Shown: positions 8,855-18,626, counted from the first letter of the stretch. The stretch is DNA of 64,000 nucleotides from DATBVX01 sp963724625 (GCA_963724625.1 CAVRVO010000017.1:310001-374000), one strand, 5' to 3'. Numbers and translations are program-made. The notes: generated by a model not told the origin, from the sequence alone.

Positions 8855-10198
8855 TCACATCATAGTGACTAGTTCCTCGGCGACGGTTGGGTGGATCGCC
8901 ACCGTGTCGTCAAAGTCTTGCTTGGTCGCACCCATGCGTACGGCCACCGCAAAACCCTGCAACAGCTCGTCGGCTCCCAGGCCGATGACGTGACAACCGA
9001 CAATGCGTCGCTCGCTCCCGGTCGTCACCAGCTTCATCCGCACGCGTGGCTTACGCGCCGTCAGCGCGTGATACAGGGGTACGAACGCGGTCGAAAAGAC
9101 CTCCACTTGCTCACCGAAGCGACTGCGCGCCTGGGCCTCCGATAGCCCCACGGTGCCAACGGGCGGGTGGCTGAAAATGACGGTTGGAATCCACTGGTAG
9201 TCGAGGTGTCGATCCGGCTGGCCTCCGAAGAGCCGATCGGCGAGCCGGCGGCCGGCGGCGATCGCTATCGGCGTGAGCGCTTCGCGTCCGGTGGCATCGC
9301 CGATCGCATAGATCCCTGGCACGTTCGTGTTCTGATACAAGTCAGTGATCACGGCATAGGTCGGGTCGAGCGCCACGCCGGCGCGCGTGATGTCGAGCCC
9401 TTCCACATTGGCACTTCGCCCGATTGCCCAGAGCACGCAGTCGAACCCGTCGAAGCGAAGTCCGTCACTCGTGCACACGGTAATTGCATCACTTCGTTCC
9501 AGCGCCGCAGGAATGGCTTGTGTGACGATCCGGATTCCAGATGCAATCATCTCTTCGCCCAGTGCCGTACCTAACATCTCATCGAAATCCCGTAACAAGC
9601 GATCCCGGCGCGCGAACACGGTCACTTCGGAGCCCAGAGCGTGAAATACGCCCGACAACTCGGCAGCGATGTAACCGGTCCCAATAACCGCCACACGCTG
9701 TGGCCGCGTCGGCAGTTCGAAGAAGCCGTCCGATGTGATGCCCAGGGAGGCGCCCGGAAGATAGGGAATCAGCGGTTTGCCACCAGTCGCGATTACGATG
9801 TGGGGCGCTTCGAATTGACGCTCAGCGACGAGTACACGGTTCACGGCATCGAAACGGGCTTGGCCCCGAATCAGGCTCACGTGCCGCTTCTCGAGATTCC
9901 GTTCGTACATGTGGTTGAGCTTCGCGATATATGCGTCGCGCTGTCGCTTGAGAGCTGCCCAATCGTGCCCATGCAGCTCAACGTCGAACCCGTAACCACG
10001 CGCATCCTCAATCTCCTCGGCGAGCGATGCGGCATTCCACATGATCTTCTTGGGAATGCAGCCCACGTTGACGCAGGTACCGCCCAGCCGGTGCGACTCG
10101 ATGAGTAGCGCGCGCGCGCCATGCTTGGTCGCACGCTGGGCGCACGCCAACCCACCACTTCCGCCGCCAATTACGATCAGATCAAATTGCTCTGGCAT
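8855..10198 (-). CDS. gor: Glutathione-disulfide reductase
   Basis: This flavoenzyme reduces oxidised glutathione with NADPH. The 447-aa protein starts MPEQFDLIVIGGGSGGLACA (FAD-binding). It has the redox-active pair Cys42/Cys47 in GGTCVNVGC, a second Rossmann motif GTGYIAAELSGV followed by ARRDRLLR, the FAD motif IYAIGDATG, and the C-terminal HPTVAEE holding the catalytic His-Glu pair. Arginines after the second Rossmann fold favour NADPH. I used ATG 10198 rather than an upstream start at 10228, because FAD-binding homology begins there. It is divergent from prlC and convergent with aroE. Confidence 0.93.
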   Translation of the reverse strand: MPEQFDLIVIGGGSGGLACAQRATKHGARALLIESHRLGGTCVNVGCIPKKIMWNAASLAEEIEDARGYGFDVELHGHDWAALKRQRDAYIAKLNHMYERNLEKRHVSLIRGQARFDAVNRVLVAERQFEAPHIVIATGGKPLIPYLPGASLGITSDGFFELPTRPQRVAVIGTGYIAAELSGVFHALGSEVTVFARRDRLLRDFDEMLGTALGEEMIASGIRIVTQAIPAALERSDAITVCTSDGLRFDGFDCVLWAIGRSANVEGLDITRAGVALDPTYAVITDLYQNTNVPGIYAIGDATGREALTPIAIAAGRRLADRLFGGQPDRHLDYQWIPTVIFSHPPVGTVGLSEAQARSRFGEQVEVFSTAFVPLYHALTARKPRVRMKLVTTGSERRIVGCHVIGLGADELLQGFAVAVRMGATKQDFDDTVAIHPTVAEELVTMM

Positions 10199-10294
10199 GG
10201 ACACGCCTTCCTTCGGGTCAAGAAGCACACGGGAGCCGGCTTGCCCGTCCGGTGCTGTTACAATTTGAGCAGCTTTCCAATCGACCGCCTAGTC

Positions 10295-12313
10295 ATGGAC
10301 AACCCGCTGCTCAACATGGATGGTCTGCCTGCCTTCGAGGCGATTCGAGCCGAGCACATCGAGCCGGCGATTCGGCAGCAGCTTGCGGCAAACCGCGCCC
10401 AGCTCCAGAAATTGCTGGAGTGTGGCGTCACCGCTTTCGGTGCGCTGGTCGAACCGATCGAGGCGATGCAGCACCAGCTGCAGCGAACCTGGTCACCGGC
10501 GAGCCATTTGAACGGCGTCGTGAACTCGCCGGCTTTGCGCGCCGCGTACAACGCCTGCCTGCCGCTCATCAGCGAATATCAGACCGAGCTCGGTCAGAAC
10601 GAGGCTTTGTTTGGAGCCTATGCCGCGATCCTGGAGCGAGGCGATCCGAGTCTCGATGCCACGCAGCGCAAGCTAATCGAAAATGCCCTGCGGGATTTCC
10701 GGCTGGCGGGGGTGGCGCTCGATGCGGACCGCAAGACGCGTTTTCGTACCCTGATGCAGGAACTGGCACGCGAACAGGCAAAGTTTGAGGAAAACGTCCT
10801 CGACTGCGCCAATGCATGGACGAAGCACGTCACGGACGCAGCTGTTCTGCGCGGCGTGCCCACCAACGTCGTCACGCGGGCTCACGCGATGGCGCAGGAC
10901 AAGGGGCTTAGCGGGTGGCTGCTGACACTCGACCAGCCAACCTATCTTGCGGTGCTGACCCACGCTGAAGATGAAGCGCTGCGACGCGAGCTCTACACGG
11001 CGTGGAGCACCAGGGCATCGGATCTTGGACCTTCGAATGGCCAATGGGACAACTCCCCCGTCATCGAGAACATCCTGCAACGGCGAAACGAGGCTGCGAC
11101 GCTGCTGGGGTTCTCGCACTACGCTGCATTTTCGCTGGCCACAAAAATGGCGCGTTCCGCCGAAGAGGTCCGGGAGTTTCTCGAAAGACTGGCAGACTAC
11201 TGCGTGCCGGTCGCACGCGAGGAGCTCACGGAGCTCGAACGCTCCGCCGGTCGGCGGCTCAACGCCTGGGATGTGCCGTTTTTTGCTGAGGCGTTGCAAC
11301 GCAAGCTGCATGACATCTCCGACGAGGAGCTGAGACCTTATTTCCCGCTGCCCCGTGTTCTGGACGGCCTGTTTGGAGTTGCCGGCCGGCTCTACGGTCT
11401 GAAGATCAGTGAAGGGCGCGGTGTCTCGGTCTGGCATCCGGACGTGCGCTTCTTCGAGATCCGTAACGCAGAGGGTGATGCTGTCGGCAGCTTCTACGTG
11501 GATCTTTATGCTCGAGCGAACAAGCGCAGTGGGGCGTGGATGGACGAGTGCCTGGGCCGGCTCGAATTCACGGACCAGCGCGTGCTGCCGGTCGCATACC
11601 TGGTCTGCAATTTCCTGCCGCCGGTTGCGGGTCGGCCGGCGCTGCTGACACACGACGAGGTCGTGACCTTGTTTCACGAGTTCGGCCATGGGTTGCATCA
11701 TTTGCTCACGCGCGTGCGCTACCCGAGCCTCGCGGGAATCAACGGCGTGCCTTGGGATGCAGTCGAACTGCCGAGTCAGTTCATGGAAAACTATGCCTGG
11801 AATGCCGATGTGCTGCGGTTGATTTCCGGGCATGTCGACTCGGGAACGGAACTGCCGGAGTCCATGATTCGGCGCTTGCAGGCGACGCGCACGTTTCATG
11901 CGGGCCTCAAGGCAGTGCGGCAGCTGGAGTTCGCCCTCTTCGATCTGCGTCTGCACAGCGAATACCAGCCAGAGTTGGGCTCGCGACTGGATGAAGTAAT
12001 CAAAGAGGTGCGCGAACGGGTAGCGATAGTGCCGGCGCCTCCATTCAACCGCTTTGCCCACAGCTTTGGTCATGTCTTTGCAGGCGGCTATGCTGCGGGC
12101 TACTACAGCTACAAGTGGGCCGAAGTCCTGGCGGCAGATGCCTTCGCCGCGTTCGAGGAGGCCGGGGTCTTCGATGCGAGCGTGGCGAGACGATTCCTCG
12201 ATTCAATCCTGTCGCGCGGTGGCAGCCGCGATGCCCTCGAAGCCTTCGTCGAGTTCCGGGGTCGTGCACCAGACATTCGGCCGCTGCTGCGCCAGTTCGG
12301 AATTGCAGCTTGA
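10295..12313 (+). CDS. prlC: Oligopeptidase A (M3 zinc metallopeptidase)
   Basis: PrlC is a cytoplasmic peptidase that degrades short peptides, including cleaved signal peptides. The 672-aa protein begins with the family pattern MDNPLLNMDGLPAFEAIRAE. It has the HEXXH zinc motif in FHEFGHGLHHLLT, with His461, Glu462 and His465, and downstream the SQFMENYAWN motif carrying the third ligand region. Length matches E. coli (680). ATG 10295 is preferred over the much longer frame that would overlap gor. Its stop overlaps the TTG start of the next gene by 4 nt. Confidence 0.95.
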   Translation: MDNPLLNMDGLPAFEAIRAEHIEPAIRQQLAANRAQLQKLLECGVTAFGALVEPIEAMQHQLQRTWSPASHLNGVVNSPALRAAYNACLPLISEYQTELGQNEALFGAYAAILERGDPSLDATQRKLIENALRDFRLAGVALDADRKTRFRTLMQELAREQAKFEENVLDCANAWTKHVTDAAVLRGVPTNVVTRAHAMAQDKGLSGWLLTLDQPTYLAVLTHAEDEALRRELYTAWSTRASDLGPSNGQWDNSPVIENILQRRNEAATLLGFSHYAAFSLATKMARSAEEVREFLERLADYCVPVAREELTELERSAGRRLNAWDVPFFAEALQRKLHDISDEELRPYFPLPRVLDGLFGVAGRLYGLKISEGRGVSVWHPDVRFFEIRNAEGDAVGSFYVDLYARANKRSGAWMDECLGRLEFTDQRVLPVAYLVCNFLPPVAGRPALLTHDEVVTLFHEFGHGLHHLLTRVRYPSLAGINGVPWDAVELPSQFMENYAWNADVLRLISGHVDSGTELPESMIRRLQATRTFHAGLKAVRQLEFALFDLRLHSEYQPELGSRLDEVIKEVRERVAIVPAPPFNRFAHSFGHVFAGGYAAGYYSYKWAEVLAADAFAAFEEAGVFDASVARRFLDSILSRGGSRDALEAFVEFRGRAPDIRPLLRQFGIAA

Positions 12314-12930
12314 GAATCGCGCTCACATTCGCGGCGGTCATGGCCAGTCTCGGCTTGGCATCCGCGAGCGCCGAGACTCTGTACGTCGTGGACCACGTGC
12401 AGGTATCCGTGAATTCGCAGCCGACTCTCGACGGCGAGACCGTGGGTATCATTCGCACCGGGGACACCGTGGAGCTGATCGGGCGCGAGGCCGAGGCCGC
12501 GCAGGTGCGGCTCGCCGACGGTGCCGAGGGCTGGGTCAAAGGTACGTACCTCAGCGAGCAAGAGCCAGCCGCTGCACGCGTCGAGGCGCTCAGCGCCGAG
12601 AATGAACGCCTGAAGGCCGCTGCGCGCTCCGCATCTGGTGGCACATCTGACCTCAAGGCCGCCCAAGCCACCAATGCCGAACTCAAGTCGGCGCTCGAGC
12701 AGGCGCGGGCTGAAGTGACCCGACTGCGAGCGGCGGCGCGCGCGGCTCCAGTGCAAGCGAGCGATGAACTGCAGCCGCAGATGTCCCGCCGGGACAGCCC
12801 TGACACTCCGTGGCGATTGATCCTGACCATCCTTGTAATCGGTGCCGCACTCGGACTCGGATTCTGGTGGGGCTATCGCACGCTCGAACGCCGTGTTCTC
12901 GCGAAATACGGCGGGCTCAAGGTCTACTAG
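12310..12930 (+). CDS. SH3-domain membrane protein, YgiM / TIGR04211 type
   Basis: With the TTG at 12310 (overlapping the prlC stop by 4 nt) the product is 206 aa, the same size as E. coli YgiM. It has a signal peptide (MRIALTFAAVMASLGLASAS), a bacterial SH3 domain (residues ~21-85, ending EGWVKGTYLSEQ), a coiled coil (~90-150), and a C-terminal membrane segment near residue 170 (LILTILVIGAALGLGFWWGY) with a basic tail. It is therefore a periplasmic protein anchored by its C-terminus. The function of this family is not settled. Confidence 0.88.
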   Translation: MRIALTFAAVMASLGLASASAETLYVVDHVQVSVNSQPTLDGETVGIIRTGDTVELIGREAEAAQVRLADGAEGWVKGTYLSEQEPAAARVEALSAENERLKAAARSASGGTSDLKAAQATNAELKSALEQARAEVTRLRAAARAAPVQASDELQPQMSRRDSPDTPWRLILTILVIGAALGLGFWWGYRTLERRVLAKYGGLKVY

Positions 12931-13096
12931 AAGTCTTTCTGACCGAACGGCCTCGACCACGCGCCGGTCGTGGCGCATTTCGACGGCTCGCTTATGTCTC
13001 ATTGAAAGAGCGACGCAGGCGATAGTGTTTGCGCGGCTTTGCGCCTAGACTCGCGATCGATGGGGGATCGCATGCAAAACAGGCGTGCGTTGACAA

Positions 13097-14098
13097 GTGC
13101 TTAGCGCCCGACGTAACGATTTCGACGTCAGCAATTCCGTGCAGGTGAGCTCACCGACCGCCGTGTGTGAGGCCGTCGAGCACCTGTTCCACGCTTCGTG
13201 GCCGGGCGCTTCCTTCGAACGCGTGGCACAGGCATTCGAGGACTTCGCAAGACTCTTCGACGGGCAGATGGCTGGCTATCACGGCGTCGACACGGTCTAT
13301 CACGACCGGCAGCATTCGCTGGATATGACTCTCGCCATGGCGCGACTGCTCGCGGGTTACGAGCACACCCACGGCGGAGAATCGCGCCTCGAGGCCGATC
13401 GCGCCACGATGGGCCTCGTGACTTCGCTGTTCCACGATTCCGGCTACATCCGCCAGATCAAGGATCACGAGCACCGTAACGGCGCGGAATTTACTCTGTA
13501 TCACGTCACGCGCAGCGCACGCTTCCTCGCGCGCTACCTGCCCACGCTGCACATGGAAGACTGGGTACCAGTGGCGACGCGTATCGTGCATTTCACCGGC
13601 TACGAAGTGCAGTTCGACCAGATTCATCTTGCCGATTCACGCGATCGCAGGATCGGTCACATGCTTGGCACCGCCGACCTGATCGCGCAGATGGCAGATC
13701 GCTGCTATCTGGAGAAATGCCGTGATCGGCTGTATCCCGAGTTCGTGCTGGGAGGTGTTGCGTCACCGTACGCTGGCCAGGGCGAGCTCAGGATCCGCTA
13801 CAGCTCCGGCCTCGACCTGCTGCGTCAGACGCCGCACTTCTTCGAGGACGTGCGCTCCAAGCGCCTGGACGGCGAGTTCGAGGGCGCCTACCGGTACCTC
13901 GAGCCGCTGTTCGAAGGGCGCAATCCATACATGGATGCCATCGCTCAGAATCTGGAGTATCTGAAGGAGATCCTGCGCACCGAGAACTGGACGCTCCTGC
14001 GTCGCAATCCGCCGTGTTTCACCGCGCAACCGGCGCCGCTGCAGAACATCCGCTCGTTGATGCTCGGGCACCTCAAGGAAGTCTGGTCGCGCGCTTGA
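13097..14098 (+). CDS. HD-domain phosphohydrolase-like protein
   Basis: This 333-aa soluble protein has features of a divergent HD superfamily metal-dependent phosphohydrolase: H near YHDRQHSLDMTLAMARLL, then the HD pair in LVTSLFHDSGYIRQIKDHEHR, and a downstream aspartate in HMLGTADLIAQMADR. The substrate is not evident. The start is a GTG at 13097; a later GTG (13139-13141) in the same frame is also possible. It stands alone: 166 bp separates it from the SH3-protein gene, and it converges on the M15 peptidase gene. Confidence 0.72.
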   Translation: MLSARRNDFDVSNSVQVSSPTAVCEAVEHLFHASWPGASFERVAQAFEDFARLFDGQMAGYHGVDTVYHDRQHSLDMTLAMARLLAGYEHTHGGESRLEADRATMGLVTSLFHDSGYIRQIKDHEHRNGAEFTLYHVTRSARFLARYLPTLHMEDWVPVATRIVHFTGYEVQFDQIHLADSRDRRIGHMLGTADLIAQMADRCYLEKCRDRLYPEFVLGGVASPYAGQGELRIRYSSGLDLLRQTPHFFEDVRSKRLDGEFEGAYRYLEPLFEGRNPYMDAIAQNLEYLKEILRTENWTLLRRNPPCFTAQPAPLQNIRSLMLGHLKEVWSRA

Positions 14099-14128
14099 GC
14101 CGCTGCGGCCACGAATACCCGCGAGCCG

Positions 14129-14821
14129 TCAGGCGTATCGGATGTCTTCTGGCGCATCCACGCTCGTGACGTAACGAGCGCCAATTTCCGGGAGCCGCAG
14201 CAGCAACTCCTGTTTGCCGTCAACCTCAGCTTCTTCAAGCGCGCCGCGCAGCACCGCTTCAGTCAGTCCACGCAATGCGTCACTCGCGACCGGCGCGTAA
14301 CTCAGATGCCAAGGCTCTGGTGAAACACCGCCGCGGTCGATGCGATAGGGTCGAAAGAAGCCAAAGCGCGCGACGTTTAAATCCAGCCACGCATTCAAGC
14401 GGGCAAACGGGCCGGCCGGGGAATACTCGATCGGCAGCAACTTCAGGGCGCGCAGATCAGGCAACGCCGCCCGGTCGATCACATCGATATCGCTGCCCCA
14501 GTGATGGCGGCTCGCGCCGGGCATCGCCGACCAGCACAGGATCGCGTCGATGAGCTCCGATTCGCTCAACGCGCTGTGCTCGAGCGGCTGCCCGCGCCGA
14601 TCGTAGAGCGTGCGCTGGCCGCGATACTTCGCGTTCCAGATGCGCCGTTGTGCCTCGAAGTCGCGAAAGCTGCTCACCGGAACCAAATCGATGCCCTCAC
14701 CCGCCGCCGCGGCTCGCATCTCGAGGAATGGCTCGACCGTATCGCGATGCAGGGTGCAACCCGGCTCATCCACCGGCACGACATGCGTGTTGACGCGGCC
14801 GGTAAGCTCCCGCTCGTTCAT
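14129..14821 (-). CDS. M15 (VanY-like) D-alanyl-D-alanine carboxypeptidase family protein
   Basis: The 230-aa protein shows the M15B zinc peptidase pattern: SSFRDFEAQRRIWNAKY, then SRHHWGSDIDVID (zinc ligands H and D), and EPWHLSYAP (the catalytic Glu and third-ligand His). Members trim peptidoglycan stem peptides. No signal peptide is visible, so export or cytoplasmic recycling cannot be decided. Its start overlaps the end of the upstream GFA gene by 4 nt, making a three-gene minus-strand unit with GFA and FrnE. Confidence 0.85.
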   Translation of the reverse strand: MNERELTGRVNTHVVPVDEPGCTLHRDTVEPFLEMRAAAAGEGIDLVPVSSFRDFEAQRRIWNAKYRGQRTLYDRRGQPLEHSALSESELIDAILCWSAMPGASRHHWGSDIDVIDRAALPDLRALKLLPIEYSPAGPFARLNAWLDLNVARFGFFRPYRIDRGGVSPEPWHLSYAPVASDALRGLTEAVLRGALEEAEVDGKQELLLRLPEIGARYVTSVDAPEDIRYA

Positions 14822-15255
14822 GCGAATTCGAGACGGGCAGGCGTCCAGCGCTGGCGGCGGCGCTCCAGCCGCTCGGTCACTGATTCGCCTTCGTAGTCCA
14901 TGGATGTCGGTGCGGAAAACCGGCTGCGATCCTTGAGGACGTTGAGGTTGAGGACGCCAAGCGCGCCGCCCGGATCATCCATGTAGACGCCCACGTAGCT
15001 GCCGCAACGTGCGCAAATCAGGAAATCGGACAGCTTCAACCCGAATCGATATCGGACCAGTGCTTCGCGGTCAGTGACGCGAAATATCAGTGCGCCTCCT
15101 GGATCGCTCACGCTGAGTGCGCCGTGCGTACGACAGAAACTGCATTGGCAGCCGCGAACCTGGATCTCCGGCACGGGGATCGCGGTCTCAAAACGCACTT
15201 GAAGCGCTCCGCAATGGCACCCGCCTTCGAGTTCGGTGCGAACAGGAGATCTCAT
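14818..15255 (-). CDS. GFA (glutathione-dependent formaldehyde-activating) family protein
   Basis: This 145-aa protein has the GFA zinc-site cysteines in GGCHCGALQVRFE, GCQCSFCRTHGAL and CARCGSYVGVYMDD. The family fold binds structural and catalytic zinc; few members have a proven formaldehyde-glutathione activity, so the substrate is open. It overlaps the frnE-like gene upstream and the M15 peptidase downstream by 4 nt each. Confidence 0.87.
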   Translation of the reverse strand: MRSPVRTELEGGCHCGALQVRFETAIPVPEIQVRGCQCSFCRTHGALSVSDPGGALIFRVTDREALVRYRFGLKLSDFLICARCGSYVGVYMDDPGGALGVLNLNVLKDRSRFSAPTSMDYEGESVTERLERRRQRWTPARLEFA

Positions 15256-15890
15256 GTCGAGGCTACCGGGACGGCGAGACGATCGAATAACTGCACGAAG
15301 ACCTCAGGGGACTGTGCGCCTGAAACGGCGTAGCGTCGATCGAAGATGAAAGTAGGCACTCCGGAGAGTCCCCATTCGCCCGCTTGCTGCTCGGCGGCGA
15401 TGACCTGGGCCCTCAGATGCGGATCATCCAACGCCCGACGCGAGTCGGCGCTGTCGAGCCCTTGCCCCTTGCTCACATCCACGAGAACGTCGGGATCACC
15501 AATATCGCGACCGCGCTCGAAGTACGCGCTGAACAGAGCCTCGCTGATCTCCTCCTGCCGACCCTGACTCTCGGCGAATGCCAGCAGCGCATGGGAGGCT
15601 CGACTGTTGGGCATCCTGCGAATCAGATCGAATCTGAACTGAATGCCCAGCGCTGCGCCAGCCTCGCGCAGATTCTCGTGCCTTTCTTGTAATCGTCCGG
15701 GATCGCCAAACTTACGCATGAGGTACTGGTCCCGATCCATTCCATCGGTCGCCAGGTCCGGATTCAACTCGAATGCGCGCCAGGATACTTCGATGTTCAG
15801 CTGCGGACGCTGCTGGCGCGCCAGCGCGAAGCGGCGCTTGCCAATGAAGCACCATGGACAGACGGTGTCGGAATAGACTTCGACCTGCAT
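15252..15890 (-). CDS. DsbA-family oxidoreductase, FrnE-like
   Basis: The 212-aa protein begins MQVEVYSDTVCPWCFIGKRR, with a thioredoxin-type CPWC motif (Cys11, Cys14) and a helical insert, then GLSGVPTFIFDRRYAVSGAQ carrying the cis-proline of the thioredoxin fold. This is the FrnE / 2-hydroxychromene-isomerase-like branch of DsbA. No signal peptide is present, so it acts in the cytoplasm, probably in disulfide handling. I use ATG 15890; an 18-residue extension to 15944 has no homology. Confidence 0.9.
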   Translation of the reverse strand: MQVEVYSDTVCPWCFIGKRRFALARQQRPQLNIEVSWRAFELNPDLATDGMDRDQYLMRKFGDPGRLQERHENLREAGAALGIQFRFDLIRRMPNSRASHALLAFAESQGRQEEISEALFSAYFERGRDIGDPDVLVDVSKGQGLDSADSRRALDDPHLRAQVIAAEQQAGEWGLSGVPTFIFDRRYAVSGAQSPEVFVQLFDRLAVPVAST

Positions 15891-15969
15891 CGCAGCGGCA
15901 TTGTAAAAGAGCGCCGACCGCTCAATGGCTTGTGACGATGTCACAGGTATGTGTCGAGCCCTTCGGCGC

Positions 15970-16105
15970 CCCTTAGGGTGCTGAAACCCTTAGGAATAAC
16001 GGCCACTTGCAGGTATGATGCGGGCCAATACCAATAAGAAGGGCTAGAGGGGAATCAAAGCCCACCTGCCGGCAAATAGCCGGTAAAACGAACTTGACGG
16101 CCCGC
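15970..16105 (+). promoter_or_regulatory. Upstream region of the GGDEF-EAL gene: direct repeats, -10-like box, hairpins
   Basis: The octamer CCCTTAGG occurs twice, at 15970-15977 and 15987-15994, 17 bp apart. A TATGAT box lies at 16014-16019, close to the second copy. Downstream, GGGCT/AGCCC (16041-16045 with 16059-16063) and CCGGC/GCCGG (16069-16073 with 16079-16083) form two small hairpins, and GCGGGCC/GGCCCGC (16020-16026 with 16099-16105) could close them into a three-way junction. If TATGAT is the real -10, transcription would start about 16026 and the closing stem would not form in RNA. I do not recognise it as a known riboswitch. Confidence 0.35.
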
Positions 16106-16136
16106 CCTACTCCGGCGAGCCCGGACGCGCGCTGAA

Positions 16137-18597
16137 GTGACCGCACGGAGCTTGAAGACTAAGTATGCCCTGACCGCACTGGGCCTCGGTGCGGTAGTCG
16201 CCCTGCTGCTCGCTGGAGTGCTGTTCTGGCAATACCGTCTCGACGCGACGCGTCTGAGCGGGCTGGCATTCGATTCTGTCGAGCAGAAGCTCGTGGACGA
16301 GCTGCGCGCGCGTGGCGAGGCAATGGCAGATCAACGCGCTCGCGAGCTTGCACCCACTATGGCGGAGCACGACTGGGCGGGTGCGCATGCGATCGCCACT
16401 GAGATCCTTGATTCGCGTGATGTCGCTGACGTTGAGCTCAAGGACGAAATCGGCACCGTGGTTTTTGCCGCGTCCAATCGCGACGGGGCTTCTCGTTTGC
16501 CAGAACCCATCGTGCGCAGCATCCGCGTCACTTCGCCGGAAGCAACGGCGCGCGCCGATCAACCTGCAGGGCTGCTGAGCATCTCGATGTCGCGCGCGAG
16601 CGTGGATGCCGCGCTCGAGGACCTTGCCAAGGACGTGGGCGTATCGCAGCGGAATCACTTCCGCGACCTCACGACCCTGCTCGCCACGGCATGCGCCACG
16701 CTGATCGTCGCCGGGTTCATCTGCGCCTGGCTGCTGGCGCGGCGTATCGAGCGGCCGATCACGGCTCTGATCAAGAGCGCCGACCGCATCGGTCAGGGCG
16801 ATTACACGCGACCTTTCAGCGTCGTGCGCGGCGATGAGATCGGTGAATTGCAGCAGGCACTGGAACGCATGCGCGTAAAGCTGCGCCAGACGACGATCAC
16901 CAAGAACTATCTCAATATCGTTCTGAACAGCATGAACGATGCGGTGCTGGTGACCTCACCGGATGGCGCCATCAAGGGCGCCAATGACGCCGCACGCAAG
17001 CTCCTCGGCTACAGCGAGGAGGAACTCATCGGCAAGTCGATCCAGTTCATCATCGCGGAGAACGAGCGTGCGACTTTCGCGCTCGATCAGGCCGCTCAGG
17101 CCCAGGATGACACGCGAGACGGTGGTGTTGACGCGCAACGGCCAGACCATACCCGTGTCGTGCTCGAGCTCTCAGATCACCACCGAGGATCCGCAGTTTC
17201 AGGGCAACATCTTCGTGGCGCGCAACATCACCGAGCGCAAGCGAGCCGAGCGCCGCATCCGGTACCTGGCGCGCTACGACACGCTCACCAAGATCCCCAA
17301 CCGCATGCAGTTCCAGCACCTGCTGCAGCAGGCACTGGCGCGCGCCGCGCGCGCCGGCACGAGCGTGGCGCTCCTGTATCTGGACATGGATCATTTCAAG
17401 GAAGTGAATGACACCTTCGGACACTCGGCCGGCGACCGCACGCTGGAAATCCTCACCGAGCGCCTGACGCGCGCCCTGCCCAAGGACACGGTCGTCGGAC
17501 GTCTTGCGGGCGACGAGTTCGCAATCTTCATCGAGAACCTGCCGCGCGATACCGACAATCGCGGCCCGTTGTCGAGCCTTACGCGGATCATTCTCGACGA
17601 GGTCAGCAAGGCGTTCTACCTGCAGCAGCAGGAAATATTTCTCACGGCGAGCATCGGTGTGGCGTTCTGCCCCGAGGATGCCGAGAACGTCATCGACCTG
17701 ATTCGCAACGCCGACGCAGCGATGTACTACTCCAAGCAGAACGGCGGCAATTCGTTCGCGTTCTATTCGCGCGAGATGAATGCCGCGGCGGTCGAACGCC
17801 TGATGCTCAAGAGTAAGCTGCGCCGCGCGCTGGAGCGCGACGAGCTGATGATCCTCTACCAGCCGAAAGTGGACCTGCGCAACGGTCACATCGTGGGTGC
17901 GGAGGCACTGCTGCGCTGGCGACTGCCCGGCCACGGGGATATTCCGCCGACGCAGTTCATTCCGCTCGCCGAGGAGACCAACCTGATCCTCGAGATCGGC
18001 GAGTGGGTGCTCAATCGCGTGTGTGCCGACTACCAGCACTGGCAGGATCGCGTCACCGATCCCGGACGCGTTGCGATGAACCTGTCTCTGAAGCAACTGC
18101 GTCAGGCGAGCTTCATCACCCGCTTCAGGTCAGTGTTCAAGAAGCATGGCGTCTCCCCGACGTTCTTCGAGCTCGAGATCACGGAAACCACCCTGATGGC
18201 GGACGCAAAGCGTACCGTGAAACTCCTCGACGAGCTGTATGCCATGGGCCTGCACCTGTCGATCGATGACTTCGGTACCGGTTATTCCTCGCTGAGCGCC
18301 CTGCAGCAGTTCCCGATCAGTACGCTCAAGATCGACCAGTCGTTCGTCCGCGACGCCGCAACGGACGCCGACCAGGCGACCATCGTGCGCACGATCATCG
18401 ACATGGGACGGAGCCTGGGCATGGAAGTCGTGGCGGAAGGCGTGGAATCCGAGGAGCAGCTCGCACTCCTGCGCAGCCGTGATTGTCATTTCGCGCAAGG
18501 GCGCCTGTTCGGCGATGCCGTGAGCGCCGAGGAATTCCTCGCGCTGCTGGTGGCACAACAAGCCGGCAGCAGCAATATCGTGAGGCTATTCGCCTAG
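16137..18597 (+). CDS. Membrane PAS-GGDEF-EAL cyclic-di-GMP protein (frameshifted as sequenced)
   Basis: The upstream frame (GTG 16137) holds a membrane segment (~11-31), a periplasmic sensor region, a second membrane segment (~183-203), a HAMP linker (RRIERPITALIKSADRIGQG) and the start of a PAS domain (NYLNIVLNSMNDAVLVTSPD). The PAS end, GGDEF and EAL domains are in a second frame up to 18597. The change falls about 17100-17112; removing one base, for example a G in CAGGCCC, restores one ~820-residue protein. The cyclase motif reads RLAGDEF, i.e. AGDEF, which can be active. The EAL side is well kept: GAEALLRW, ELEITETTLM, DDFGTGYSSL, KIDQSFVRD, VVAEGVE, so phosphodiesterase activity is likely. 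Confidence 0.88.
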
Positions 18598-18626
18598 CCG
18601 GGTTCCGACGCGTTTCGCGTTCGCCC

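Noticed and set aside
10673..12073. Long minus-strand open frame (466 codons) opposite prlC
   Set aside because: It mirrors the conserved M3 peptidase core and shows no protein-like motif; a GC-driven shadow.
14818..15890. Formaldehyde detoxification operon
   Set aside because: The GFA name is historical; without a formaldehyde dehydrogenase or S-formylglutathione hydrolase beside it the neighbouring FrnE and M15 genes do not support that role.
16041..16073. Second c-di-GMP riboswitch before the GGDEF-EAL gene
   Set aside because: A CAAAGCCCACC string slightly resembles the GEMM core, but P2, the GGACGCAAAGCC order and the GCGGGGTT 3' part are missing.
17050..18096. Minus-strand open frame of 348 codons opposite the GGDEF/EAL region
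   Set aside because: The plus strand encodes clear GGDEF and EAL motifs; the antisense product has no homology signs.
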